NCBI RefSeq assembly: GCF_003443995.1 | Contig: NZ_QWEY01000010.1 | Location: 149,639 to 213,638 of the forward strand | From: Pseudotabrizicola alkalilacus | Lineage (GTDB): Bacteria; Pseudomonadota; Alphaproteobacteria; Rhodobacterales; Rhodobacteraceae | Direction: 5' to 3' | Length of the DNA: 64,000 bases | Shown: piece after piece, positions 8,932 through 17,795 of the stretch | Position numbering within the stretch: position 1 is the first letter of the stretch | Layout: every line of letters starts with the position of its first letter | Notes under the pieces: model-generated | Database searches by the model: none | Told to the model about the DNA's origin: nothing | The model's input: the letters and a program-made list of their open reading frames with translations, nothing else | Program-made: the position numbers and the translations under genes

Positions 8932-10128
8932 ATGGCGCCTGTCACCTATACTGCGGTTCACAAATTTCCGATCGACCGCGACAGCCGTCCGAAACGGCCG
9001 CGCCCATCCTGGCCGGTTGTCGGCCTGTTCATTCTGGCCATGATCGCGGCCATCGCCTTTGCCCGCGACTTTCTGATGCCGATCACCTTTTCGATCCTGC
9101 TGTTCTTTGTCTTCGTCCCGGTCCGCCGCCGCCTGTCGCGGCTGGGCGTTGCCCCCGGTGTGACAGCGGCGGGCATCGTTTTTAGCTTGTTCTTCAGCAT
9201 CATCGCGCTGATCTGGTCCGTCTCCGGCCCGGCGGGTCAGCTGATCGCCGATATGCCCGACATCCAGTCGGCTCTGACCGAAAAGCTGCAGCGTCTGCGC
9301 GGCACCTTCGAGACCATCGACACGGCCATGACCCAGATCGAGGCAGAAACCGGGGACGCGACAGCCACCGGCGAGGCAACCAATGCCGAAGCGGTAGCCA
9401 GCACCGCAGGGATAGATGTGGCCTCTGCCATCCTCAACGGTCTGGCGACCACCCCCGGAATCATGGGTCAGGTCGCGCTGACCCTGTTCCTGCTGTTCTT
9501 CCTGATTGCCTCGGGCGACATGCTCTATCTGAAAATCGTGCAAAGCTTTGATTCCCTGCGCGAAAAGCGCAACGCCTATTCCGCCCTGCGCGAGATCGAG
9601 GAAAGTCTGGGCAGCTATCTGGGGGCGATCACCCTGATCAACGCCTGTCTGGGCGTCGCCATAGGGCTTGCGATGTGGGCCTTTGGCATGCCCTCGCCGC
9701 TGTTGTTCGGCCTGCTGGCGTTTTCGCTCAACTTCATCCCCTATCTGGGCGCGATCACCGGCGTCGGCATCGCCCTGCTGGTGGGGTTGGTCACGTTTTC
9801 CGACATCTTCTGGCCGGTGATGGTCGCGGTGGTTTATCTGTCCTTCACCACGCTGGAGGGGCAGCTGATCACCCCCTACTTCGTCGCCCGCCGCCTGCAG
9901 ATGAATGCGGTGGTGGTCTTCCTCACCGTCGCACTCTGGGCCTGGCTGTGGTCGGTGATCGGCATGATCATCGCCGTGCCGCTGCTGGTGGTGATCTCGG
10001 TGATCTGCGACCACGTGCCGGGGCTGGAGAAACTGGGCAACTTCCTGGCCGGAGACGACCCGGTGCCACTGGCCGAGGATGAACCTGCCCCTGCGGCGGT
10101 GCGAGAGCCGTCCGGCAGCTTACCCTGA
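8932..10128 (+). CDS. AI-2E transporter family (PerM/TqsA-like) membrane protein
   Basis: 398 residues. N-terminal helices near 28-50, 55-75 and 80-100, a soluble loop around 110-170, then several helices to about 370, which is the layout of the AI-2E/PerM family (PF01594). Family members are described as exporters of small molecules, including autoinducer-2 in E. coli TqsA; the substrate here cannot be read from sequence. ATG 8932 is preferred over an upstream TTG at 8890 because of a GGGAAAACGG stretch in front of it. Divergent from prfA, with about 160 bases between the starts. Converges with the Nudix gene eight bases downstream. Confidence 0.85.
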   Translation: MAPVTYTAVHKFPIDRDSRPKRPRPSWPVVGLFILAMIAAIAFARDFLMPITFSILLFFVFVPVRRRLSRLGVAPGVTAAGIVFSLFFSIIALIWSVSGPAGQLIADMPDIQSALTEKLQRLRGTFETIDTAMTQIEAETGDATATGEATNAEAVASTAGIDVASAILNGLATTPGIMGQVALTLFLLFFLIASGDMLYLKIVQSFDSLREKRNAYSALREIEESLGSYLGAITLINACLGVAIGLAMWAFGMPSPLLFGLLAFSLNFIPYLGAITGVGIALLVGLVTFSDIFWPVMVAVVYLSFTTLEGQLITPYFVARRLQMNAVVVFLTVALWAWLWSVIGMIIAVPLLVVISVICDHVPGLEKLGNFLAGDDPVPLAEDEPAPAAVREPSGSLP

Positions 10129-10136
10129 GTACCGCC

Positions 10137-10574
10137 TCAGACCAGCCCCGCCGCCTGCCGGGCGACCTCTGCCACGTCGCGGCTCAGGACCACCGTCTGC
10201 TCCATCGCGTTCAGCGCCACCCATCTGGCGTCGAGCGCATCATCCGCCGCCTCCGGCTCCCCCGCCTGCCAGTGGCACAGCACCGCGACCAGCACAAAAT
10301 GCTGGCGCAGCCGGCCATCCGCGCCGTGATCATAGGCATCCACCGCCGCAAAGGCGCGGTCCGCCACGGCCCTGACGCCGGTTTCTTCCCACAACTCCCG
10401 CTCCGCCGCCGCCAGCAGGCTTTCGCCGAAATCGACCTTGCCGCCGGGAAACCCCCACAGCCCCGCATCCGGCGGATTGGCGCGCTGCACCAGAAGCACC
10501 TGCCCCGCGCGCAAAACAACCGCCAGCACGGCAGGGATCGGGCGTGGCGGGGTCAATGGCAAAGGGGGCTGCAT
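10137..10574 (-). CDS. Nudix hydrolase (MutT-like)
   Basis: 145 residues. A clear Nudix box is present: GGKVDFGESLLAAAERELWE followed by ETGV, fitting GX5EX7REUXEEXGU. These enzymes hydrolyse nucleoside diphosphates linked to another group, for example oxidised or surplus nucleotides; the substrate is not predictable. WGFPGGKVDFGES resembles ADP-ribose/NADH-type and MutT-type members alike. Start has GGAAG six bases upstream. It is followed on the opposite side by the GNAT gene, transcribed in the same direction. Confidence 0.88.
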   Translation of the reverse strand: MQPPLPLTPPRPIPAVLAVVLRAGQVLLVQRANPPDAGLWGFPGGKVDFGESLLAAAERELWEETGVRAVADRAFAAVDAYDHGADGRLRQHFVLVAVLCHWQAGEPEAADDALDARWVALNAMEQTVVLSRDVAEVARQAAGLV

Positions 10575-10613
10575 CTGGCTGCTTCCGATCTGTCACAAAG
10601 CGCGGTACCGGCG

Positions 10614-11078
10614 TTATTGCGGCGCCGCGCAACTCAGTTTGTAGCCGACATGCGACGCATCAAACCCAAGGCTTTCGTAAAACCGATGCGCCTCTGGCCG
10701 GGCCCGGTCTGTCGTCAGCTGCACAAGCGTACAGCCCCGGCTGCGGCACGTCGCAATCGCCCAGTCAAACATCGCCCGACCGATACCTTGATTTCTATGG
10801 CTGCGGGCCACACGGACCGCTTCTATCTGCCCGCGTTTTGCCCCCCGCCGCGACAACCCCGGAATGAACGTCAGCTGAAGCGTCCCGACGATCTGCCCGG
10901 CGCTTTCCACAACGCACAAGAGCTGATTGCCATCCGCCTCGATCTCGCGAAAGGCGCTGTAATAGTCCGAAAGATCACCCCTATCCGCTTCGCGCTGCCT
11001 CCCCAGCGCATCATCGGTCAGCATGCCGACGATTGCAGGAATGTCAGCCTCGCGGGCCTGTCGAAAACTCAGTGTCAA
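10614..11078 (-). CDS. GNAT family N-acetyltransferase
   Basis: 154 residues, starting at TTG 11078 with AGGA close upstream. The acetyl-CoA binding motif A is visible as RVARSHRNQGIGRAMFDWAI (about 94-113), followed by the ARPEAHRFYESLGF block near 130-143. GNAT enzymes transfer an acetyl group from acetyl-CoA to an amine of a small molecule or protein; the acceptor is unknown. About 40 bases separate it from the Nudix gene, so the two may be co-transcribed. Confidence 0.85.
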   Translation of the reverse strand: MTLSFRQAREADIPAIVGMLTDDALGRQREADRGDLSDYYSAFREIEADGNQLLCVVESAGQIVGTLQLTFIPGLSRRGAKRGQIEAVRVARSHRNQGIGRAMFDWAIATCRSRGCTLVQLTTDRARPEAHRFYESLGFDASHVGYKLSCAAPQ

Positions 11079-11119
11079 AGGGTCCTCGCCTGATTGCCTA
11101 ACTCAAAGGGTCGCCATCT

Positions 11120-11563
11120 TCACAACGCCGCCAGCCAGCCCTCCAGCCGTTTGGCGTTCACGCCCATATCTTCGCGGCCAAAGCGCAGGCGGGCGTGGAT
11201 ATACAGCCCGTCGTCACGCGCCTCTGCCGTGGTGAAATCGGGGAATCCCCACAGGGCAGAGCGGGTGACCCACGTGATCCGCCCCTCGGCCACCGATCCT
11301 GCCAGCCGGGTGGTGCGCGGCGTGGCAAGCGCCACGCCGTCCAGCCGAACCAGCAGATCACCGGGCGCGCCCGCAGCCGCCGACAGCCGCAGCCGCGCGC
11401 CGCCGGTTTCAGACAGCACCGCATCCCACGGCGCCTTGGCCCAGCCCGTACCATCCTGCGCCACATGCCAGCGCGCCGCATCCGCAGGGGCCAGCCGCAC
11501 AAAGGCCATCAGCCCCAGCACGGCCACGATCAGAACGGCAAAGATCAGCCCCATCATGCGCAT
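11120..11563 (-). CDS. DUF1499 family membrane-anchored protein
   Basis: 147 residues with an N-terminal transmembrane or signal-anchor segment (MMGLIFAVLIVAVLGLMAF). The remainder (RWHVAQ..., TPRTTRLAGSV, TRSALWGFPDFTT, ARLRFGREDMGVN) matches the DUF1499 pattern common in Rhodobacteraceae, whose function is not known. It starts seven bases after the stop of the ureohydrolase gene, so the two are very likely one transcript. Confidence 0.78.
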   Translation of the reverse strand: MRMMGLIFAVLIVAVLGLMAFVRLAPADAARWHVAQDGTGWAKAPWDAVLSETGGARLRLSAAAGAPGDLLVRLDGVALATPRTTRLAGSVAEGRITWVTRSALWGFPDFTTAEARDDGLYIHARLRFGREDMGVNAKRLEGWLAAL

Positions 11564-11570
11564 GGCCTTT

Positions 11571-12536
11571 TCACCTGCGGAATTTTGCCCAATGGTACAG
11601 GCAAATCAGCTCATGCGCCACATGCGCCCCCGCAATCGCCGTGGCCCCGGTGGTGTCATAGGCGGGCGAGACCTCGACGATATCGCCGCCCACCATGTTG
11701 ATCCCCGCCAGATCGCGCAGGCACGCCGCCGCCTGCCAGCTGTGCAAGCCCCCCCAGACCGGCGTGCCGGTCCCCGGTGCGCAGGACGGATCGAGGCAAT
11801 CAATGTCAAAGGTCACATAGACCGGCCGGTCGCCGACAATCTGTTTCGCCCGCGCCACGGCATGGGCTGTGCCCTTCTCATGCACCGTACGGGCGTCGAT
11901 ATACTCGACCCCCAGATAATCGTCGCAGTGGGTGCGGATGCCGATCTGCACTGACGCGGAGGGATCAATCACCCCCGACTTCACCGCCTTGTAGAAAAAC
12001 GTGCCATGGTCGATCCGGTCCATGTCATCATCCTGCCACAGGTCGGAATGCGCGTCGAAATGGATCACTGCCATCGGGCCATACTTTTCGGCATAGGCGC
12101 GCAGGATCGGCAGGGTGATGAAATGATCGCCCCCCAGCGTCACCGTGCCCGGCCCCGCCGCCAGTATCCCCCGGATATGATCGGTCAGCAGCCCCGGAAA
12201 GCTGGGCGTATGGGCATAGTCAAACGCGACATCGCCGTAATCCACCACGGCCATCTCTTCCAGCGGGTTGGTCGGCCAGCCATAGGGCGGGTCAAACGGC
12301 TGCAACGCGCTCGCCTCGCGGATCGCACGCGGTCCAAAGCGGGTGCCGGTGCGGTGCGTCACCGCCTGATCGAACGGAACCCCGGTGATCGCCAGATCAA
12401 CTCCGGTCAGATCCTTGGTATAGGTGCGGCGCAGAAAACTGGTAGCCCCGGCAAAGGCATTTTCAAACGCCAGCCCCTTCAACCCCTTGCGGGTAAAGGC
12501 GGTATCCACCTGCGATTTCGCATCTTCCAGAGCCAT
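11571..12536 (-). CDS. speB: Agmatinase-type ureohydrolase
   Basis: 321 residues. Arginase/agmatinase superfamily with its manganese ligands visible: GGDH at 135-138, DAHSD at 161-165 and DIDCLDP at 244-250. Agmatinase splits agmatine into putrescine and urea. Related enzymes act on guanidinobutyrate or guanidinopropionate and cannot be excluded from sequence alone. Start 12536 has GGGAG eight bases upstream and gives the expected MALEDAKSQVD N-terminus. Followed at seven bases by a DUF1499 gene. Confidence 0.88.
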   Translation of the reverse strand: MALEDAKSQVDTAFTRKGLKGLAFENAFAGATSFLRRTYTKDLTGVDLAITGVPFDQAVTHRTGTRFGPRAIREASALQPFDPPYGWPTNPLEEMAVVDYGDVAFDYAHTPSFPGLLTDHIRGILAAGPGTVTLGGDHFITLPILRAYAEKYGPMAVIHFDAHSDLWQDDDMDRIDHGTFFYKAVKSGVIDPSASVQIGIRTHCDDYLGVEYIDARTVHEKGTAHAVARAKQIVGDRPVYVTFDIDCLDPSCAPGTGTPVWGGLHSWQAAACLRDLAGINMVGGDIVEVSPAYDTTGATAIAGAHVAHELICLYHWAKFRR

Positions 12537-12631
12537 GTCAAACACTCCCGTTGGCCAAACGGTCGTCATTCTGTCCCTCGGAGACGCGCCAGATCCGGTT
12601 GGCGCGAGATGACCCGAGCCACCCCGGCCTG

Positions 12632-13051
12632 TCAACCCTGCCCCGACCCCGCTGAGAACACCTCTTGCTTGCGTTTGGACAGCGAGAATCCGTGGCCGTT
12701 GTCATTGGCACAGCTCATACCAGTCGGTTCCGACCAGCAGGTGATGCCCTCGATGTAGATCTCTTCGCCGTATTCCAGCACCTCGGCCTCACCATCCAGC
12801 GCCGAATCCCCGGCACAGATCGCGCCCGCCCGGCCAAACTGGCCCACGGCAAAGGCATGGCCGAAATCCAGCTCGCATTCGCCGCTGTCGCGGAAACTGG
12901 GCGTGAACTCGGCCAGATCGCAGCGCGCCATCGTCTCTTCCTCGATCGTGATATAGCAGCCGATATTGCCGGTCGGCGACTGAAACGCGTAATATTCCTG
13001 CGCCATCGCCGGACCCGCGGCCAAAGCCGCCACAGCCAAAATCACTCTCAT
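12632..13051 (-). CDS. Small secreted cysteine-containing protein (DUF6636-like)
   Basis: 139 residues with a signal peptide (MRVILAVAALAAGPAMAQ). The mature part FQSPTGNIGCYI ... RCDLAEF ... SGECELDFG ... GAICAGDS ... GITCWSEPTGMSCANDNGHGF has six evenly placed cysteines, suggesting three disulfides in the periplasm. I associate this pattern with the DUF6636 family, from memory and not firmly. No function is known. Start at 13051 follows GGAGCAGGGTG. It may be co-transcribed with the ureohydrolase 95 bases downstream. Confidence 0.7.
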   Translation of the reverse strand: MRVILAVAALAAGPAMAQEYYAFQSPTGNIGCYITIEEETMARCDLAEFTPSFRDSGECELDFGHAFAVGQFGRAGAICAGDSALDGEAEVLEYGEEIYIEGITCWSEPTGMSCANDNGHGFSLSKRKQEVFSAGSGQG

Positions 13052-13180
13052 CGTTACACCCTGCTCCGGCGGCGGGCCGTGATGGCCAGACCCAAACCCG
13101 AGTGGCAGGCTAGCAGCCCCGATTTCCGTTTGATAGCGGGAACATCGGGGCGAGACCTCCACCAGCTTGGGCCCCCCGTT

Positions 13181-14329
13181 TCAAACCCGCGCGCGGCGCA
13201 CCCGCCCGTCATAGGCCGGCCTATCACTGTCCGCCTGCGCGACCGGCAACGGCGCTTTCGGTCTTTTGTCCTGCAGATAGGTGATCGTGCCCGACGGCAT
13301 CGTCCTGGTCAGTGCGGGCAGCTGCGCGCTCGGATCGGTCACGCAGCGCTGATACAGCTTTTGCGCCCAATCTTCGGTCAGAACCGTGTCAATCTCCTGC
13401 CGGTGATGCGCGCGGGCCTGTTCGGTCAACGCCGCCAGCTTGCCACCTGTCAGCTGATCCATCTGCTGCATCGCCGCCTTTAACCTTGGCGCCATTGCCG
13501 CCAGCCGGAGGTCTTCCGAACCATTCTTGTTGCGACCGCGCCAATAGCGGTGATCAATATTGCGGTTGGCCTGATGCGCGCTGCCCTTTGCGCTTTTCAG
13601 GATAAAACTCGATGCGTCCCGGACGATATAATGATTGACCTGCGCAAACCGTTGCAATCCGGGGTCCGAGCATTGAAAATTCCGGGTGATATACGCATCC
13701 GGTGACAGACCCGACCCGTTCACAACACGCAGATCATCACGCCCCGACTCCAGCGCCCGCGGATTATGCACACCCGGTCGTTCATAGGCCGTGCGCCGGA
13801 ACAGCGCTTTGAAGGCCTCGACCCTCACCCCCATATCCGCCCCGGTCTCGCAGCGCGTGAATGTTTCGGTCAGCAGCCCGTCTTGCGGTGCGACATATCC
13901 CGAATTGCCGAATTTACGCCAGTTGATACAGGCGCAATCAAACTCCGGCATCGCCTTGAAAAGCGATGATAATGTGCCATCCCCGGCATGAATTACCAGA
14001 AACTCATCCAGATCCAGCGCCATGACCCAATCGGCGGCCAGATAACCGGGTTGCCGGGTCGCACGGGTATAGGCGCGGACCTGATGGCACCCGCGCGGGG
14101 CCCGGTTGTATTTGTATGTGATCAGATTATGACGCGCCATTTCAGCCAGTATCTGATGCGTCCCATCGGTCGAGTCATTCTGAAATATGATGATATTATC
14201 AAACCCGATCATCCGGTGATAGGCGACCCATTCCCACAAATAGGGGCCTTCATCCTTTACAGTCGCAACCAGCGCAAATGTGTTTTTACCGCCGGAGGGA
14301 GCCAATGCTCCACCACGCAATTCCGCCAT
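13181..14329 (-). CDS. Glycosyltransferase, family 2/92-type
   Basis: 382 residues. The N-terminus FALVATVKDEGPYLWEWVAYHRMIGFD and FQNDSTDGT are the signature of the GT2-like DUF23/GT92 group; the catalytic metal-binding motif is DLDEF near residue 110 (ALDLDEFLVIH). Such enzymes transfer sugars to surface polysaccharide or lipid acceptors in the cytosol; donor and acceptor are unknown. No signal peptide or membrane helix. A single-gene unit: no polysaccharide genes lie beside it. Confidence 0.78.
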   Translation of the reverse strand: MAELRGGALAPSGGKNTFALVATVKDEGPYLWEWVAYHRMIGFDNIIIFQNDSTDGTHQILAEMARHNLITYKYNRAPRGCHQVRAYTRATRQPGYLAADWVMALDLDEFLVIHAGDGTLSSLFKAMPEFDCACINWRKFGNSGYVAPQDGLLTETFTRCETGADMGVRVEAFKALFRRTAYERPGVHNPRALESGRDDLRVVNGSGLSPDAYITRNFQCSDPGLQRFAQVNHYIVRDASSFILKSAKGSAHQANRNIDHRYWRGRNKNGSEDLRLAAMAPRLKAAMQQMDQLTGGKLAALTEQARAHHRQEIDTVLTEDWAQKLYQRCVTDPSAQLPALTRTMPSGTITYLQDKRPKAPLPVAQADSDRPAYDGRVRRARV

Positions 14330-14518
14330 ATGACCCTCGCATCCTCAATGCAGCGCTCTGTTTTCCAATTCATGCGTGGCGCATTTCAAGGACCAGGACA
14401 CCATTTTAAGAAAATGATAGGGATCGGACTCCCCCGGATCAATCAAAAAGGACCAGACCGCCCCGAAAGGCCGCCGCATTCCCCTTCGACCTGCGGCCCA
14501 TAAGCCACAGATCAAAGG

Positions 14519-14591
14519 TTAAGAAACCCCTAACATTCACATGTTAAGGTGTTGATTTAAAAAGACATCATCAGCTGTAACACAGGGGGAA
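14519..14591 (+). promoter_or_regulatory. Promoter/leader module, copy 1, with no gene behind it
   Basis: Reads on the plus strand: TTAA-N7-CTAA (14519-14533, a CtrA-like site with one mismatch), TTGATTTAAAA near 14553, then CTGTAACACAGGGGGAA (14575-14591). The same elements at the same 56-base offset lie at 39330-39402 in front of the MocA-like gene. Here no start codon follows the AGGGGGAA; six bases on, the stop of the M20 gene on the other strand is reached. It looks like a remnant or a promoter whose gene was lost. Confidence 0.5.
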
Positions 14592-14597
14592 ACCGCA

Positions 14598-15761
14598 TCA
14601 CCCCAGCGGCTGTGCCCGCTCTACCAGCCGGGCAAAGAAACTTGCCCCCACCGGGGCGGCCTCATCGTTGAAATCATAGGCCGCATGGTGCAGCCCCGCC
14701 CCCGGCCCGATCCCCATGAACAGATAGGCCCCCGGACGGGCCTCCAGCATATAGCTGAAATCCTCCGACCCCATCTCACGCGGCGCCCGCGCATTCACCG
14801 CCGCCTCGCCCGAAATCTCGGCGGCCACGGCGGCGGCAAAATCGGCCTCCTCGGGCGTGTTCACGGTGGCCGGATAGCCCCAGTCATACTCCACCTCAGC
14901 GCTCACATTGAACGCCGCCGCATGCCCCGCCACAATCTCCAGCACCCGCCGCTTCAGCAGATCGCGGACCTCTGGCTTGAACGACCGGATCGTGGCGCAA
15001 AACGTGGCCACCTCGGGGATGATGTTCGACGCGGTGCCCGCGTGGATCTGCGTGACCGAGATTACCGCCTCGTCCAGCGCATAGACGTTGCGCGGGATGA
15101 TGGTCTGCACCGCCTGCACCATCGCCACCACCGCCACCACCGGATCGATACAGTCATGCGGCGTCGCCCCATGCCCGCCCTTGCCGGTCACCGTGACCCA
15201 GGCCGTATCGACCGAGGCCATCAGCGGCCCCGGCGTGGTCTGGAAATGCCCCAGCGGAATGTTGGGCGCATTGTGGATGCCAAAGATTCGCGCGATGTCA
15301 AAGCGGTCCATCACCCCTTCTTCCACCATCACGCCGCCACCGCCGCCCTCTTCCTCGGCGGGCTGGAACAGGATCGCCACGCGCCCCGCAAAATTCCGGG
15401 TCTCGGCCAGATACTTCGCCGCCCCCAGCGCCATGGTCACATGCCCGTCATGCCCGCAGGCGTGCATCTTGCCCGGCACGGTCGAGGCATAGTCCACCCC
15501 CGTCATCTCATGAATCGCCAGCGCATCCATATCGGCGCGCAAGCCGATGGTCGGCCCCGGACCCTGCCCGTTGATGATCGCCACCACCCCGGTTTTCGCG
15601 ATCCCCTCATGAATCTCATCCACCCCCATCTCGCGCAGACGCGCGACGATAAAGGCCGCCGTGTTGTGGCAGTCGAATTCCAGCTCGGGATTCGCATGCA
15701 GGTGCCGACGCCAGCCCTTCATTTCTTCGGCAAAAGCCGCGATACGGTTCAGGACAGGCAT
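14598..15761 (-). CDS. M20 family amidohydrolase (HipO/AmhX-like)
   Basis: 387 residues. Metal-dependent peptidase family M20D, which hydrolyses N-acyl amino acids (hippurate-, indoleacetyl- or acetyl-amino acids). Motifs: HANPELEFD at 22-30, GLRADMDALAI at 73-83, metal-binding MHACGHDGH at 99-107 and catalytic/metal EEEGGGG near 136-142. The specific substrate is unknown. Start 15761 is set by AAAGGAG nine bases upstream. Divergent from mazG with about 58 bases between starts. Confidence 0.88.
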   Translation of the reverse strand: MPVLNRIAAFAEEMKGWRRHLHANPELEFDCHNTAAFIVARLREMGVDEIHEGIAKTGVVAIINGQGPGPTIGLRADMDALAIHEMTGVDYASTVPGKMHACGHDGHVTMALGAAKYLAETRNFAGRVAILFQPAEEEGGGGGVMVEEGVMDRFDIARIFGIHNAPNIPLGHFQTTPGPLMASVDTAWVTVTGKGGHGATPHDCIDPVVAVVAMVQAVQTIIPRNVYALDEAVISVTQIHAGTASNIIPEVATFCATIRSFKPEVRDLLKRRVLEIVAGHAAAFNVSAEVEYDWGYPATVNTPEEADFAAAVAAEISGEAAVNARAPREMGSEDFSYMLEARPGAYLFMGIGPGAGLHHAAYDFNDEAAPVGASFFARLVERAQPLG

Positions 15762-15819
15762 GGGTCTTACTCCTTTGGACTTCGGCCTTTGATCAAATCG
15801 GAAAACCAAGGTGCCTGCA

Positions 15820-16656
15820 ATGCCCCCTCAGCCCGATCCCCAAAGCTTGATCCACGACCCCGACGGCGGGTTGCCCCGCCTGCGCGCCATAATGGCCCGG
15901 CTGCGCGACCCCGAAACCGGCTGCCCCTGGGATCTGGAACAGGATTTCGCCAGCATCGCGCCCTATACGATTGAAGAGGCTTATGAGGTCGCCGATGCCA
16001 TCGACCGGCAGGATTGGCGCGAGCTGCGCGGCGAGCTGGGCGATTTGCTCTTTCAGTCAGTGTTTCACGCGCAAATGGCCGAAGAAGCCGGGCATTTCGA
16101 TCTGGATGACGTGATCCGCAGCATTTCCGACAAGATGATCGCCCGGCATCCGCATGTCTTTGGCACCGAGTCGCGCGACAAATCCGCGGCACAGCAGACC
16201 GCCGACTGGGAAGCGCTGAAGGCGGCGGAGCGTGGCCCGGCGCGCGTGCTCGACGGCGTGGCGCTTGGCCTGCCGGCGCTGATGCGGGCGGTCAAACTGC
16301 AAAAGCGCGCGGCGCGGGTCGGGTTCGACTGGCCCTCCACCGATCAGGTGGTGGCCAAGATCACCGAAGAAGCGGCGGAACTGGTCGAGGCCCGCGACAC
16401 CCTGTCGCAAGCCGAAGTGACAGAGGAGTTCGGCGACCTTTTGTTCGTCATGGCCAACCTCGCCCGCCACCTGAACGTTGACCCCGAAGCCGCCCTGCGC
16501 GCTGCCAATGCCAAGTTCACCCGGCGGTTCCAGCGGATCGAGGATTGGCTGGCCGAGGCGGGCCGCACGCCAGCCGAATCCGATCTGACCGAAATGGATG
16601 TGCTGTGGGACCGGGCCAAGGCCGAAGAAAAAGCGTCGAGGACGCCAATAGAATAG
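15820..16656 (+). CDS. mazG: Nucleoside triphosphate pyrophosphohydrolase MazG
   Basis: 278 residues. MazG hydrolyses (d)NTPs to monophosphates and pyrophosphate. Two MazG domains are visible: residues about 15-130 with CPWDLEQ, TIEEAYEVADAI and ELGDLLFQSVFHA, and a second around 160-260 with KITEEAAELVEA and EEFGDLLFVMANLARHL. ATG 15820 has AAGGTG seven bases upstream; a GTG at 15811 is possible. Length matches full two-domain MazG. Confidence 0.95.
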   Translation: MPPQPDPQSLIHDPDGGLPRLRAIMARLRDPETGCPWDLEQDFASIAPYTIEEAYEVADAIDRQDWRELRGELGDLLFQSVFHAQMAEEAGHFDLDDVIRSISDKMIARHPHVFGTESRDKSAAQQTADWEALKAAERGPARVLDGVALGLPALMRAVKLQKRAARVGFDWPSTDQVVAKITEEAAELVEARDTLSQAEVTEEFGDLLFVMANLARHLNVDPEAALRAANAKFTRRFQRIEDWLAEAGRTPAESDLTEMDVLWDRAKAEEKASRTPIE

Positions 16657-16677
16657 CCAAAGTTTTTCACTCAACTA

Positions 16678-16706
16678 TTGACCGAAGTAAATTTGTCAGG
16701 TTTATG
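16678..16706 (+). promoter_or_regulatory. Probable promoter of the iron-binding protein gene
   Basis: TTGACC (16678-16683) and TTTATG (16701-16706) are 17 bases apart, followed by an AT-rich CATAAT and then the ribosome-binding site AAAGGA before ATG 16739. Inverted TGA/TCA triplets (TGACCGAAG...TTTGTCA) overlap the -35 region and could be an iron-responsive operator of the RirA or Irr kind. That part is speculative because the spacing does not match a consensus I trust. Confidence 0.4.
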
Positions 16707-16738
16707 GGCTGCATAATTTCTGACCAAAGGACTCAACC

Positions 16739-17746
16739 ATGACCTTCCGTCTTTCCCTTGCAGCCCTTGCCCTTGGCACCGTGGCGATGCCCGCCCTTGC
16801 CGATGAGATCAACATTTATTCCCACCGTCAGCCCGAACTGATCCAGCCGATCATCGACGCTTTTACCGCCGAGACCGGCATCACGGTGAACATCGCATTC
16901 GTTGACAAGGGCATGTCCGAGCGTCTGGTGGCCGAAGGCGACCGCTCGCCCGCCGATCTGGTGCTGACCGTCGATATCGCCCGTCTGACCCAGGTGGTTG
17001 ACGCTGGCGTGACCCAACCCGTCGAATCCGAGGTGCTCGCTGCCAATATCCCGGCAGAGCTGCGCGACGAGGCCAATCACTGGTTCGGGGTCACCACCCG
17101 TGCCCGCATCGTCTACGCCAGCAAAGACCGCGTGGCCGAGGGCGAAGTGACCACCTACGAAGATCTGGCCGATCCGAAGTGGAAAGACCGTATCTGCATC
17201 CGTTCGGGCACCAATGATTACAACGTCGCCCTGACCGCCGCCGTCATCGCCCACCATGGCGAAGAAGCGGCCAAAACCTGGCTGGAAGGCGTCAAGGCCA
17301 ACCTCGCCCGTAAACCCGATGGCGGCGACCGCGATCAGGTCAAGGCGATTGCGGCTGGCGAATGCGACATCGCCGTTGGCAACACCTATTACATCGGTCA
17401 GATGATGGCCGACCCGGAACAGCGCCCGGCAGCCGAAGCGGTCAACATCGTGTTCCCGACGTTTACCGATGCCGGCACCCATGTGAACGTCTCGGGCGTG
17501 GCGCTGACCAAAGCCGCGCCGAACAAGGACAACGCCATCAAGTTCATGGAATGGCTGACCGGCGACGCGGCGCAAAAGATCTATGCCGAAACCAACTACG
17601 AATTCCCGGTCAAGGCTGGCGTGGAAAAGTCGGAACTGGTGGCAAGCTGGGGTGAGTTCACCGCCGACACCAAGCCGCTGACCGAAGTGGCCAAGCTGCG
17701 CCCGGCAGCGCTGAAGCTCATCGAAGAAGTGAACTTCGACGGCTAA
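16739..17746 (+). CDS. Periplasmic Fe(3+)-binding protein, FbpA/FutA type
   Basis: 335 residues with a signal peptide cleaved after PALA (about residue 21). Mature sequence begins DEINIYSHRQPE, typical of ferric-binding proteins; tyrosines at 27 and at 217-218 (NTYYIG) are candidate iron ligands, as in FutA/FbpA. It would capture ferric iron for an ABC importer, but no permease or ATPase gene lies beside it: upstream is mazG and downstream a terminator. Upstream AAAGGACT gives a strong ribosome-binding site. Probably expressed alone and at high level, partnering with a transporter encoded elsewhere. Confidence 0.9.
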   Translation: MTFRLSLAALALGTVAMPALADEINIYSHRQPELIQPIIDAFTAETGITVNIAFVDKGMSERLVAEGDRSPADLVLTVDIARLTQVVDAGVTQPVESEVLAANIPAELRDEANHWFGVTTRARIVYASKDRVAEGEVTTYEDLADPKWKDRICIRSGTNDYNVALTAAVIAHHGEEAAKTWLEGVKANLARKPDGGDRDQVKAIAAGECDIAVGNTYYIGQMMADPEQRPAAEAVNIVFPTFTDAGTHVNVSGVALTKAAPNKDNAIKFMEWLTGDAAQKIYAETNYEFPVKAGVEKSELVASWGEFTADTKPLTEVAKLRPAALKLIEEVNFDG

Positions 17747-17765
17747 TCTGCTGATCTGAAATGAC

Positions 17766-17795
17766 AAAGGCCCCGGATCATTCCGGGGTCTTTTG
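17766..17795 (+). terminator. Rho-independent terminator after the iron-binding protein gene
   Basis: GGCCCCGGA (17769-17777) pairs with TCCGGGGTC (17782-17790) around a four-base loop, followed by TTTT. It sits 20 bases after the stop and just before the convergent BNR-repeat gene, so it can end transcription in the plus direction. Confidence 0.85.

Noticed and set aside
8770..10014. Upstream extension of prfA to over 760 codons
   Set aside because: The extra part is antisense to the AI-2E/PerM-type gene; RF1 begins at 8769 with its normal N-terminus.
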